From Bacteroidales bacterium (GTDB lineage Bacteria; Bacteroidota; Bacteroidia; Bacteroidales; F082), in the NCBI GenBank assembly GCA_023229245.1, contig JALNZU010000023.1, forward strand, positions 1 to 59,505: a DNA stretch of 59,505 nucleotides, read 5' to 3'. Positions 1-7,678 of the stretch are shown here, in pieces (position 1 is the first letter of the stretch; each line of letters starts with the position of its first letter). The translations under genes and the position numbers were made by a program. The notes below the pieces were generated by a model. The model saw nothing but the letters and a program-made list of their open reading frames with translations. It had not been told where the DNA came from and did no database searches.

Positions 1-333
1 GATGCTTTTTTTATTTTATCTTTGTCCATAGTGCGGGGTTTTATCTACAACAAATATACTGAAATTCAATGGAATAACAGTATATTTACCCGCATTTTTT
101 TCATTTTTATGAATAATTCAGGTATTAATAGTGCTATTTATAGAGCAACAGACTGCTCTTCAGACCCAATTTGTATAGAATCAGAAGGACAAGGGGTTGG
201 TCAACTAAATCTTGCAGCTTGTCATTCCTGTGCATTAACACCTGAAACATCTTGCGAATTATCGAATTTATATTTAGATAGGGGTTTATTAGTAAACAAT
301 GAATTCGGATATTTTATAACAATGCTAAGATAA
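1..333 (+). CDS. 3' end of a DrmB-like (DUF1998) gene, cut by the window edge
   Basis: The frame is open from base 1 to the TAA at 331-333, so this is the last 110 codons of a gene that begins outside the window. The visible part carries the features of the DUF1998 C-terminus: SDPIC, then a cysteine cluster reading AACHSCALTPETSCE, then N-x-x-LDR-x-LLV. DUF1998 forms the C-terminal part of DrmB, the partner of the DrmA helicase in DISARM, and also occurs in some stand-alone helicases. The cysteines probably bind a metal. The next gene is hsdM rather than the DrmC phospholipase-D protein usually found beside drmB, so a complete DISARM locus cannot be claimed. The family call is firm; the system call is not. 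Confidence 0.8.
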   Translation, partial: DAFFILSLSIVRGFIYNKYTEIQWNNSIFTRIFFIFMNNSGINSAIYRATDCSSDPICIESEGQGVGQLNLAACHSCALTPETSCELSNLYLDRGLLVNNEFGYFITMLR

Positions 334-748
334 TATGACAATGCTTTTGGTAACATATTTTCAAAATTACACCTATAAAATTTTGCCAAGGGTGACATAA
401 AGACCAAGCAAACGTACCACTACACAATAAAGAAAACGAACAAACAAGCACTATACGCAATAGAAAGGCAGATACATAACAGCCCATTTGACAAAAAAGT
501 TTTACGATTGAACCTAAGTGCTAAAAACATCAACATATTAGTTAACCGTTTTACACCACACAAAACCCTGACACATTCCTTGACACATTATTTTTTAGCT
601 ACATCCTAAATTTGATCTAAGAAGCTGAAAGAGATTGAAATAAGCAGAGCAATATGCGGACACAGTCAAAAATCAAAATGAAGTGAGTAAATTTGCTACA
701 GATAGACAGAAAAATAATAGCAATAGTGACAAACTGTAAACGATACAC
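334..748. other. Gene-poor gap with a possible decayed integrase remnant
   Basis: No intact gene is seen in these 415 bases. The plus-strand frame from 379 to 600 is open without a good start codon. Near its end it reads RFTPHKTLTHSLTHY, which loosely resembles the TPHxLRHTFATH box of tyrosine recombinases. After a stop and a shift, ISRAICGHS at about 637-666 loosely resembles the later GHS box. This may be a rotted integrase from an island insertion, or chance. No TAnnTTTG promoter for hsdM could be picked out. Confidence 0.2.
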
Positions 749-2581
749 ATGAAAGGCTTTAAAGAAAAGGCAGACTTGATCTGGAGAGTAGCTGATTTGT
801 TGAGAGGAGATTACAAACAGTCGGACTACGGAAAGGTAATCCTGCCAATGACGGTGCTGAGGCGGTTAGACTGTGTGCTCGAGCCCACCAAACAAAAATT
901 GTTGGACTACCTGCCCAGAGTAGAAGCAATGAAAGAAAGCGCCAAAGATATTGCGCTCAATAAAATTGCAGGGTTCAACTTCCACAACAGAAGTCAATTC
1001 AACTTTGACAGACTGATTGCCGATCCTGATAATATTGCTGTAAATCTTAGAAACTACATCAACGGCTTTTCGATCAGTGCAAGGGAAATTATTGAGTACT
1101 TCAATTTTGACGATCAGATAGATCGCATGGACGACCCGAAATCAGATATCCTTTTCCGGGTGGTGAAAGCATTTCAGGAGATTGACCTGACTGATATGGA
1201 GTCAATGGAAATGGGATACACATTTGAAGAACTCATCCGGAAATTTGCAGAACAGTCTAACGAGACTGCCGGAGAGCATTTCACTCCAAGGGAAGTCATA
1301 CGCCTGATGGTAAATGTGTTGTTTATTGAAGACAAAGATATTTTAACCCAGGAAGGCATAGTGAAAACGCTTTATGATCCGGCTTGCGGAACAGGTGGGA
1401 TGCTTTCTGTCGGCGAGCAATACGTGAAAGAACTAAATCCCAGGGCCGAGCTTAAAGTCTTCGGACAAGAAATCAATCCCGAATCATATGCCATCTGCAA
1501 ATCAGATATGCTGATCAAAGGGCAAAACCCAAGCAATATCAAGTTTGGCAACACCTTTACAGTAGATGGGTTAGAAGATGAAAAATTTGATTATATGCTT
1601 TCCAATCCGCCTTTTGGTGTGGACTGGAAAAAAGCTGAAAAGATCATCAAAGCTGAAGCTTACAGCAAGGGTATGAGCGGGCGATTTGGTGCAGGACTGC
1701 CAAGGATCAATGACGGTTCCTTGCTTTTCTTGCAGCATATGATTTCAAAAATGAAGCCGGCTGGCAGTCGTATTGCCATTGTTTTCAATGGTTCGCCACT
1801 CTTTACCGGTGCCGCCGAAAGCGGCGAAAGCAATATCCGACGCTGGATCATTGAAAATGACTGGCTTGAAGCGGTGATTGCACTGCCTGACCAACTCTTT
1901 TACAACACAGGTATCAGCACCTATATTTGGATAGTAGCCAATAATAAAAGTACTAAGCGAAAAGGGAAGGTGCAACTGATCAACGCCAACGGTGCTAAAG
2001 ATGAAGAGCTTCTTAAAGAAGCAGCACACATACAGCTCAATGCGCCACATAGCACCACTCCTATTACAGAAAATCGTTTTTGGCAAAAGATGGACAGAAG
2101 TTTAGGAAACAAACGAAAGAAGATAGCTGAAGATGGAAATGAAAAAGGCATAGGCTTTATCACTCAACTTTATGGCAATTTTGAAGAAAATGAATTTGTG
2201 AAAATTTACCCCAATGAATTTTTTGGCTATTGGCGTGTAACTGTAGAACAACCGCTAATAGAAGATGGAAAAGCAGTGAAAACAAAAGGAAAACCCAAAG
2301 CCGACACCTCGCTACGTGATTACGAAAACATTCCATTCTTAAAAAAAGATGCAAACGGAAATCTTGTATCTCAAACCATTGAGGAGTATTTTGATGAAGA
2401 AGTAAAACCCCATCTCCCCCGGGCATGGTTAGACCATAGCAAAACAAAAATTGGCTACGAAATGAATTTCACCAAGTATTTCTATGAGTTTAAACCATTA
2501 AGACCATTGGCGGAGATTAAAGCAGATATTTTGGCGTTGGAAGAGAAAACATTGGAAATGGGAAAAACTGTTTTAGACTGA
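749..2581 (+). CDS. hsdM: Type I restriction-modification DNA methyltransferase subunit HsdM
   Basis: This 610-residue protein is the modification subunit of a type I restriction-modification enzyme; it transfers a methyl group from S-adenosylmethionine to adenine N6 within the site read by HsdS. An HsdM N-terminal helical domain covers about residues 5-140. The N6-methyltransferase domain follows, with the SAM-binding motif I DPACGTGG at 210-217 and the catalytic NPPF motif at 286-289. The length is normal for the longer HsdM type. Its TGA overlaps the ATG of the next reading frame as ATGA at 2578-2581, so that frame, a transposase remnant, is placed as if translationally coupled. hsdS follows 450 bases downstream in the same direction, so the operon probably still transcribes M and S together. 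Confidence 0.96.
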   Translation: MKGFKEKADLIWRVADLLRGDYKQSDYGKVILPMTVLRRLDCVLEPTKQKLLDYLPRVEAMKESAKDIALNKIAGFNFHNRSQFNFDRLIADPDNIAVNLRNYINGFSISAREIIEYFNFDDQIDRMDDPKSDILFRVVKAFQEIDLTDMESMEMGYTFEELIRKFAEQSNETAGEHFTPREVIRLMVNVLFIEDKDILTQEGIVKTLYDPACGTGGMLSVGEQYVKELNPRAELKVFGQEINPESYAICKSDMLIKGQNPSNIKFGNTFTVDGLEDEKFDYMLSNPPFGVDWKKAEKIIKAEAYSKGMSGRFGAGLPRINDGSLLFLQHMISKMKPAGSRIAIVFNGSPLFTGAAESGESNIRRWIIENDWLEAVIALPDQLFYNTGISTYIWIVANNKSTKRKGKVQLINANGAKDEELLKEAAHIQLNAPHSTTPITENRFWQKMDRSLGNKRKKIAEDGNEKGIGFITQLYGNFEENEFVKIYPNEFFGYWRVTVEQPLIEDGKAVKTKGKPKADTSLRDYENIPFLKKDANGNLVSQTIEEYFDEEVKPHLPRAWLDHSKTKIGYEMNFTKYFYEFKPLRPLAEIKADILALEEKTLEMGKTVLD

Positions 2582-3009
2582 TGGCAAAAGAATTTCAAAA
2601 CAAATACCGCATCGCATCAGCCTGTACCTATTGGTGGAACTGCAGTTGGAATGACGCCTGTTTTATCACCATTTGCACCCATAATCGTGAATGTTTTTTT
2701 GGAGAAATCGTACAATCACAATTTATAGCATCCCCATCAGGACAAATAGCAGAAACCATTTGGCATGAAATCCCCACACAATTTCCATATGCAGAATCAG
2801 GCAATTTTATGGTGACGCCCAATCATATCTACAGAATATTGATTTTGAATAAACCGTCGGACAATATCCGAAATAATAATGATACGACGATTGTTTGTGT
2901 TGTTGTTGTAGAGACGCAATTAATTGCGTCTCTACAACAACAACACCGTCAAAAAAACCACCACAAATTAAATCCGGTGGATTTGCAGGAAATAAAAATC
3001 CTAAATTAA
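2581..3009 (+). pseudogene. Truncated RAYT (REP-associated IS200-like transposase), copy 1
   Basis: The first 95 or so residues match the Y1/IS200-like RAYT family: NKYRI, WNDACFITICTHNRECFFGEI, QIAETIWHEIP and a TPNHIYRI segment. The last sits where active members have the HUH motif as NHxHG; here the second histidine is tyrosine, so single-strand nicking should be lost. After about residue 95 the frame runs through a palindrome (2897-2946) and then stops, before the C-terminal helix that carries the catalytic tyrosine (YIINNP in copy 2). It therefore cannot be an active transposase. Bases 2686-2861 match copy 2 at 4501-4676 with a single difference, while the 5' 100 bases are clearly more diverged. 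It lies exactly between hsdM and hsdS. Confidence 0.85.
2897..2946. repeat. 50-bp perfect palindrome, REP-like, inside RAYT copy 1
   Basis: Every base from 2897 to 2921 pairs with its partner from 2922 to 2946. The core is GTAGAGACGCAATT followed by its reverse complement, extended on both sides by GTT/AAC triplets. Read as protein it gives VETQLIASLQ, so it passes in frame through the coding sequence. A shorter relative, AGACGCGAT..ATCGCGTCT, lies at 4365-4384 just before RAYT copy 2. A GAGACGC palindrome next to RAYT genes is what a REP element mobilised by RAYTs looks like. Confidence 0.85.
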
Positions 3010-3035
3010 ACGATAATGGATAATTTTAATGGAAC

Positions 3036-4364
3036 ATGAAACGATACGCAGCATATAAGGATTCCGGTATAGAATGGATTGGAGAGATCCCGAGTCATTG
3101 GGATTGTGTCAAACTAAAAAGATTACTTACAGCTAATGATGGTGGAGTTTGGGGCGAAGATAATGGAAATACTATTGTTTTAAGATCTACAGAAATCAAT
3201 ATTGATGGTTCATGGAATTTCGCAAGCGAGCCAGCTCGGAGAAAATTAACTGAAACAGAATTTAAAAAAGGGATATTACTAAAAGGTGATTTATTAGTAA
3301 CAAAATCAAGTGGAAGTGAATTGCACATTGGAAAAACGGCTCTTGTGGATGAAAGAGTCGCAAAAATGAAATGCTGTTATTCAAACTTCATGCAGCGACT
3401 GAGGCTTAAAAATAAATTAAGTTCAAATTTATATTTTTATTTTTTGAATTCTATGATAGCAAGAGAGCAGTATAATTATTTAAGTAATACGACAACAGGT
3501 TTAGCAAATCTTGGAGCAGAGTTATTAGCAAATGTTATTGTTCCAACTCCCCCTTCCACCGAACAAACCGCCATTGCCTCATACTTAGACCGCAAAACCT
3601 CCGAAATAGACGAACTGATAGCCGACAAAAAACGCTTGCTTGAGCTTTACCAAGAAGAAAAAACAGCACTCATCAATCAAGCCGTTACCAAAGGTATTAA
3701 TCCTGATGTAAAAATGAAAGACAGTGGCATTGATTGGTTAGGAGAAATACCAGAACATTGGGAGGTGAAAAGGTTGAAGTATGTACTAAGAGAAAAACTG
3801 AAATATGGAGCAAATGAATCTGCTATTGATGAAAATCTAAACCACCCAAGATATATTAGAATAACGGATTTTGGCAATGATGGAATGCTAAAACAAGATA
3901 CCTTTAAATCACTGTCACCAGAAAAGGCAATCGACTATTTGCTCAATGATGGCGACATCTTATTTGCAAGAAGTGGAGCAACAGTAGGGAAAACATTTCA
4001 GTTTAAAAATTATGAAGGTATTGCTTGTTTTGCTGGTTACTTGATTAAGGCATCTGTAAATACAAGTTTAATGAATTCAGATTTTCTTTATTTGTTTACA
4101 AAATCAGGTGCTTATGAATATTGGAAAAGTAGTATTTTTAATCAAGCAACAATTCAGAATATAGGAGCTGATAAATATGCTTCTCTAGAATTACCAGTTC
4201 CTCCCTTTGCCGAACAACAATCCATCGTTCACTATATCGAAACTGAATCCGCTTGTATTGACGCTAAAATAGTCAAGACTGAAAAACTGATTGAATTATT
4301 AACCGAATACCGCACCGCACTAATCAGCGAGGTAGTAACGGGGAAAATAAAAGTAACACCGTAA
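3036..4364 (+). CDS. hsdS: Type I restriction-modification specificity subunit HsdS
   Basis: This 442-residue protein recognises the bipartite DNA target of the type I enzyme. It has the internal duplication typical of HsdS. Each half opens with DSGI-W-GEIP-HW (about residues 8-20 and 229-241), continues into a target recognition domain, and ends in a conserved helix: EQTAIASYLDRKTSEIDELI near residues 180-200 and EQQSIVHYIE in the second half. The two target domains differ, as expected for two half-sites. It begins 27 bases after RAYT copy 1, and its stop codon touches the REP-like palindrome at 4365. Relatives of its codons reappear in the scars at 5008-5058 and about 6267-6295. Confidence 0.96.
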   Translation: MKRYAAYKDSGIEWIGEIPSHWDCVKLKRLLTANDGGVWGEDNGNTIVLRSTEINIDGSWNFASEPARRKLTETEFKKGILLKGDLLVTKSSGSELHIGKTALVDERVAKMKCCYSNFMQRLRLKNKLSSNLYFYFLNSMIAREQYNYLSNTTTGLANLGAELLANVIVPTPPSTEQTAIASYLDRKTSEIDELIADKKRLLELYQEEKTALINQAVTKGINPDVKMKDSGIDWLGEIPEHWEVKRLKYVLREKLKYGANESAIDENLNHPRYIRITDFGNDGMLKQDTFKSLSPEKAIDYLLNDGDILFARSGATVGKTFQFKNYEGIACFAGYLIKASVNTSLMNSDFLYLFTKSGAYEYWKSSIFNQATIQNIGADKYASLELPVPPFAEQQSIVHYIETESACIDAKIVKTEKLIELLTEYRTALISEVVTGKIKVTP

Positions 4365-4384
4365 AGACGCGATAAATCGCGTCT
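4365..4384. repeat. REP-like palindrome upstream of RAYT copy 2
   Basis: AGACGCGAT (4365-4373) pairs with ATCGCGTCT (4376-4384) around a two-base AA loop. The arms share the AGACGC..GCGTCT core of the longer palindrome at 2897-2946. It sits between the hsdS stop codon (4362-4364) and the start of RAYT copy 2 (4399), the usual place for a RAYT-linked REP element. It could also act as a weak terminator or mRNA-end stabiliser for hsdS. Confidence 0.75.
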
Positions 4385-4398
4385 CAATAGAAACAAGA

Positions 4399-4950
4399 AT
4401 GGACAAATACAAAAACAAATATCGCATCGCCTCTGCCCGTGCTCAATGGTGGGACTACGGTTGGAATGGTGCTTATTTTATTACCATTTGTACCCACAAC
4501 CGTGAATGTTTTTTTGGAGAAATCGTACAATCACAATTTATAGCATCCGCATCAGGACAAATAGCAGAAACCATTTGGCATGAAATCCCCACACAATTTC
4601 CATATGCAGAATCAGGCAATTTTATGGTGACGCCCAATCATATCTACAGAATATTGATTTTGAATAAACCGTCGGATCAACAACAACACCATCAAAAAAA
4701 GCCACCACAAATTAAATCCGGTGGATTTGCAGGAAACAAAAACCCAATGTTGCATGATAATGTGTCACGTATTATACGTTGGTACAAAGGGCGTTGTTCA
4801 TTTGAAATCAGAAAAATACAGGTGAATTTTGCATGGCAATCCCGTTTTCACGACCATATCATTAGAAATGAGGTCGAATATCAACATATTGCAAATTATA
4901 TCATCAATAACCCAAATAATTGGACAAACGATAAATTTTTCAACCCATGA
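4399..4950 (+). CDS. RAYT (REP-associated IS200-like transposase), copy 2, probably inactive
   Basis: The 183-residue frame is about full length for a RAYT. It has the N-terminal ITICTHNRECFFGEI segment, and the C-terminal segments GNKNPMLHDN, RIIRWYKGR, FAWQSRFHDHIIRNEVEYQ and IANYIINNP. The tyrosine of the last segment corresponds to the catalytic one. The HUH position reads NHIYR instead of NHxHG, the same defect as copy 1, so activity is doubtful. RAYTs are domesticated single-copy relatives of IS200/IS605 transposases that act on REP palindromes, and two such palindromes are nearby. The TGA stop overlaps the ATG of an hsdR-like scar as ATGA at 4947-4950, which suggests this gene once lay directly in front of hsdR. 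Confidence 0.82.
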   Translation: MDKYKNKYRIASARAQWWDYGWNGAYFITICTHNRECFFGEIVQSQFIASASGQIAETIWHEIPTQFPYAESGNFMVTPNHIYRILILNKPSDQQQHHQKKPPQIKSGGFAGNKNPMLHDNVSRIIRWYKGRCSFEIRKIQVNFAWQSRFHDHIIRNEVEYQHIANYIINNPNNWTNDKFFNP

Positions 4951-5058
4951 ACCTAACATTCGAAAACATATTTGAAACCGCATTGGTTCAGGTACTTGTT
5001 GGGCGAGCATCGAACTGCCCTGATTAATGAGGTGGTAACGGGAAAAGCAAAAAAGTAG
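4947..5058 (+). pseudogene. Chimeric scar A: 5' codons of hsdR joined to 3' codons of hsdS
   Basis: From the ATG at 4947 the sequence reads MNLTFENIFETALVQ, nearly the same as the true HsdR start at 8410 (MNLTSENTFETALVQ). The context ACCCATGAACCTAACAT is also identical to that at 8410. After about 20 codons the similarity switches, in another frame, to RTALINEVVTGKAKK and a TAG at 5056-5058, which is a version of the HsdS C-terminus RTALISEVVTGK. The two pieces are in the reverse of their operon order. The simplest explanation is a deletion running from early hsdR of one unit to late hsdS of a following duplicated unit. It encodes no useful protein. Confidence 0.85.
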
Positions 5059-5112
5059 TGTAAAATTATAGGTAAAAAAAATGAAAAGTGTCGCATATAC
5101 GAAAATTTGTTT

Positions 5113-5120
5113 TACTTTTG
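5113..5120 (+). promoter_or_regulatory. Putative -7 box (TACTTTTG) for the Abi_2 leader RNA
   Basis: TACTTTTG fits the Bacteroidota -7 consensus TAnnTTTG. It lies about 130 bases before the Abi_2 ATG and just before a base-paired, ORF-free segment that ends in a terminator-like hairpin. Transcription from here would therefore make a short RNA starting near 5127. A clear -33 TTTG is not obvious. Confidence 0.45.
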
Positions 5121-5126
5121 TTGCAT

Positions 5127-5245
5127 CAGTGTCGCATCCCATAAAATTTGATCACTGGTCATGGCATAAATATATCTATACGATTACCAATAACACACCC
5201 TCCATGCCTCTCATGGAAGCACACTTGGAGGGTCTTTTCTTTTTA
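5127..5245 (+). ncRNA. Candidate small structured RNA upstream of the Abi_2 gene
   Basis: This ORF-free stretch lies between a TAnnTTTG box and a U-rich terminator hairpin and ends a few bases before the Abi_2 ATG. It contains overlapping, mutually exclusive pairings. TCCATG (5201-5206) can pair with CATGGA (5212-5217), while ACCCTCCA (5197-5204) can pair with TGGAGGGT (5226-5233). CATGG at 5160-5164 could also pair with CCATG at 5202-5206 as a pseudoknot. A conserved structured RNA has been reported upstream of abiF-type genes, and this position and shape fit, but I could not compare against that family's model. It might instead be only a leader with an attenuator. Confidence 0.5.
5197..5245 (+). 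terminator. Terminator-like hairpin just before the Abi_2 start
   Basis: ACCCTCCA (5197-5204) pairs with TGGAGGGT (5226-5233), and CTTTTCTTTTT follows immediately. The 21-base loop holds half of a competing hairpin. Its position 5 bases before the ATG at 5251 means most transcripts from the leader promoter would end before the Abi_2 coding region. Confidence 0.65.
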
Positions 5246-5250
5246 GGATT

Positions 5251-6210
5251 ATGATTAAACGCAGGTATGATAAATCCCCTTTATCTTTTGAAGAACAACT
5301 TGCTCTAATAAAAAAAAGAGGCTTAACAGTTGAAGATGACGCAAAAGCTCTTTCTTATCTCCAGGCCATAAGCTATTACCGCCTTAGCGCCTACTTTTTA
5401 CCTTACCAAAAGCAGAAAGATCAATTTAATCATGGGACTACTTTTAAGCAAATCATACGTACCTATACTTTCGATCGGGAATTGCGGTTACTTGTTTTCG
5501 ATTGTATCGATCGGATTGAAGTTGCTATTCGCACACAATTTATTTATTCAATGTCTTTGACTTATAATGATACTCATTGGCATGATAAAAAAGCATATTT
5601 TGTTAATCCATATTATAATAAGATTGGAATGTTAGTAGATCCTTATTCCGATTTTCAGGCTATTATTTCACGTGCAAAAACAGCCCAACGACCAGAAGTA
5701 TTCATTAAACATTATATGGATACTTATGATCGGCCATCTAATCCTCCATCTTGGATGTGCTTAGAATTATTAACCATTGGAGAACTATCCCATATCTATC
5801 GGGGTTTGGCCGATAATAGAGACAAAAAGCGAATCGCCGATTTCTTTGATGTGCACCATAAAGTCTTTACTTCCTGGTTGCATACCTTGACTTATGTACG
5901 AAATATTTGTGCTCACCACTCAAGGCTATGGAACCGTGATTTGGCTATTGTGCCTGACAGGATCATCAAAGCAAAAGGACCTTGGTTAGAAACAACTTTT
6001 GAAAATAATAAACGGGTATTCTATTTTTTGAGCATATTAAAATATCTATTAAACCGGGCTAACTCAGGCAATCATTTAAAAAACAAGATAGAGGCTCTTT
6101 TTAATAAGTATCCTACTGTACCTATTCAGTTTTTAGGAATACCTTCTGATGAACATGGTAATTTATTAGACTGGAAAGAGCAGCCACTTTGGAAACATAC
6201 AACAACATAA
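5251..6210 (+). CDS. Abi_2 family (AbiD/AbiF-type) abortive infection protein
   Basis: This 319-residue protein matches the Abi_2 family of phage abortive-infection proteins. Family features are the N-terminal KSPLSFEEQLALIKKRGL segment, the LQAISYYRLSAYFLPY segment near residue 40, TYTFDRELRLLVFDCIDRIEVAIR near residues 73-96, and the C-terminal RNICAHHSRLWNR. In the last, Arg217 and His222 form the RxxxxH motif of HEPN ribonucleases, so RNA cleavage upon phage infection is the likely role. The length is normal for the family. It is flanked by scar A upstream and scar B 10 bases downstream, and preceded by a candidate small RNA. The scars suggest that it entered or persists here as a cassette inside the hsd locus. 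Confidence 0.9.
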   Translation: MIKRRYDKSPLSFEEQLALIKKRGLTVEDDAKALSYLQAISYYRLSAYFLPYQKQKDQFNHGTTFKQIIRTYTFDRELRLLVFDCIDRIEVAIRTQFIYSMSLTYNDTHWHDKKAYFVNPYYNKIGMLVDPYSDFQAIISRAKTAQRPEVFIKHYMDTYDRPSNPPSWMCLELLTIGELSHIYRGLADNRDKKRIADFFDVHHKVFTSWLHTLTYVRNICAHHSRLWNRDLAIVPDRIIKAKGPWLETTFENNKRVFYFLSILKYLLNRANSGNHLKNKIEALFNKYPTVPIQFLGIPSDEHGNLLDWKEQPLWKHTTT

Positions 6211-6220
6211 GCAACACGTC

Positions 6221-6287
6221 CGAAAACATATTTGAAACCGCATTGGTTCAGGCACTTGTTAGGCAAGCATCAAACTGCCTTATTAAT
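6221..6287 (+). repeat. Scar B: second copy of the hsdR/hsdS chimera, direct repeat of 4961-5028
   Basis: Bases 6221-6287 repeat 4961-5028 in the same orientation with only five transitions and a one-base gap; the first 32 bases are identical. The sequence again joins early hsdR codons (ENIFETALVQ) to hsdS-like codons. Here the end reads closer to the central HsdS repeat (LINQA) than to its C-terminus. The ATG of scar A is missing. Together the two scars form a direct repeat bracketing the Abi_2 gene. The rest of the gap, 6288-6421, shows nothing I recognise beyond AT-rich sequence ahead of the ATPase gene. Confidence 0.85.
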
Positions 6288-6421
6288 CAAGCTAGCTTAT
6301 CTATAGGACAGGAATGAGTCGTATGTTTCCAATTAAAAATATGTTAAAATTTCTTAAAATATAATTAGGAATTTGGTTTAAGTCTTAATTTCGTAAATAT
6401 TTTACAAATAAGGCGTTTAAA

Positions 6422-7678
6422 ATGGTTTTAGAAATACGATTAAGTAATTTTTTCTCAATAAAGGATGAGATTATACTTGACTTTCGGGCGGCCCATATCC
6501 AGTCGAAAAATGCAAGGGATTTGAGGGACAATGTGTTTAAACAGGATAAAAATGAAGTGCTGAAAACCATTCTGCTGTATGGTGCTAATGCCTCTGGGAA
6601 AAGTAATATTATTAAGGCAATTCGGTTTTGCAATGCCATGGTTTTCGAATCTCATAACCATAACGAGAACACTATCTACAACTTCAAAAGTTTTAAGTTC
6701 TATGGAATGCCTCAAAAGCCCAGTACATATTTCATACGTTTTGTAATGAATGACATAGAGTACGAGTACTCGTTTTCCCTTTTTCAAGATCAGGTTTTTA
6801 AGGAGAGCTTGTTCTATTATCCCAAAGGTAGGATTAAAGAGGTTTATACTCGCGACGAAACAAAAGGAAACACTAAACAGGAAAAATATAATTTTACTGA
6901 TGTTATAAGACGCCCAATGGATGTGGCAGAAAACACATCAAACAAAACGCTCTATATTTCCCGGGCAAGTCAGATGGATAGAGGTATAGCTAAAGATATT
7001 TTCAACTATTTTCATAGAACATTTATTCTAAACTATATCGATTTTGGAGTTTCTGCAATACAAAATATTAGCAAGGACTATAAATCTCATCTTATCGAAG
7101 CTCTAAAAATTGCTGATAGCGATATAGAGGATGTCCAGATTAAAATATTAAAAAGGCCAATAAAAAGTATTCATGCCGATTTATCAAACATGACGCTAAG
7201 GGTTGAAGATGTGGTTGGCGATTATTTGCAAATTAGGTCTTATCATAAAAATCATCCTGGAATTGCTTTCGATTTCTTAACCGAAGAATCGCAGGGTACC
7301 ATTAAACTGTTTTTTATGATGATGACCTTGCTGGATGTGGTGAAAAACGGCAAGATTCTGCTCATTGATGAGATTGAAGACAGCCTACACCCGAAAATCA
7401 TTGAATACATATTCAATCTCTTTCGCGCCGGCGATAGGGCACAATTGCTGTGTACCACACATAATACGCAGTTTCTTGACCTGAAGAAGTTCAGGAAAGA
7501 CCAGATCTGGTTCACCAATAAAAGAGAAGACGGATCAACGGATCTCTATTCTTTGTATGACTACAGCGATTTCAGAGATACCATGGATCTGGAAAAAGCC
7601 TATTTGCAGGGTCGTTTCGATGCAGTGCCCTTTGTGGATGGCTCCTTGGGTGAATTAAAACATCTGATATATGAGTAG
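6422..7678 (+). CDS. AAA-type ATPase, RloA/AbiLi-like defence protein
   Basis: This 418-residue ATPase belongs to the AAA_15/AAA_21 group of SMC-like defence ATPases. It has the Walker A motif GANASGKS at 54-61, a signature-like EESQGT near 288, the Walker B strand ILLIDE at 312-317, and CTTHNTQFLD as the switch histidine region. The N-terminus begins at once with the ATP-binding strand (LEIRLSNFFSIKDE), as usual in the family, so the ATG at 6422 is convincing. The last eight bases overlap the start of an RloB gene. An RloA-like ATPase plus RloB equals the two-gene AbiL system, AbiLi plus AbiLii; rlo genes were first named for lying within hsd loci, as here. Presumably the ATPase senses infection and controls its partner. 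Confidence 0.9.
   Translation: MVLEIRLSNFFSIKDEIILDFRAAHIQSKNARDLRDNVFKQDKNEVLKTILLYGANASGKSNIIKAIRFCNAMVFESHNHNENTIYNFKSFKFYGMPQKPSTYFIRFVMNDIEYEYSFSLFQDQVFKESLFYYPKGRIKEVYTRDETKGNTKQEKYNFTDVIRRPMDVAENTSNKTLYISRASQMDRGIAKDIFNYFHRTFILNYIDFGVSAIQNISKDYKSHLIEALKIADSDIEDVQIKILKRPIKSIHADLSNMTLRVEDVVGDYLQIRSYHKNHPGIAFDFLTEESQGTIKLFFMMMTLLDVVKNGKILLIDEIEDSLHPKIIEYIFNLFRAGDRAQLLCTTHNTQFLDLKKFRKDQIWFTNKREDGSTDLYSLYDYSDFRDTMDLEKAYLQGRFDAVPFVDGSLGELKHLIYE

Noticed and set aside
1..333. Complete DISARM system
   Set aside because: Only the last 110 codons of a DrmB-like gene are visible, and no other DISARM gene follows.
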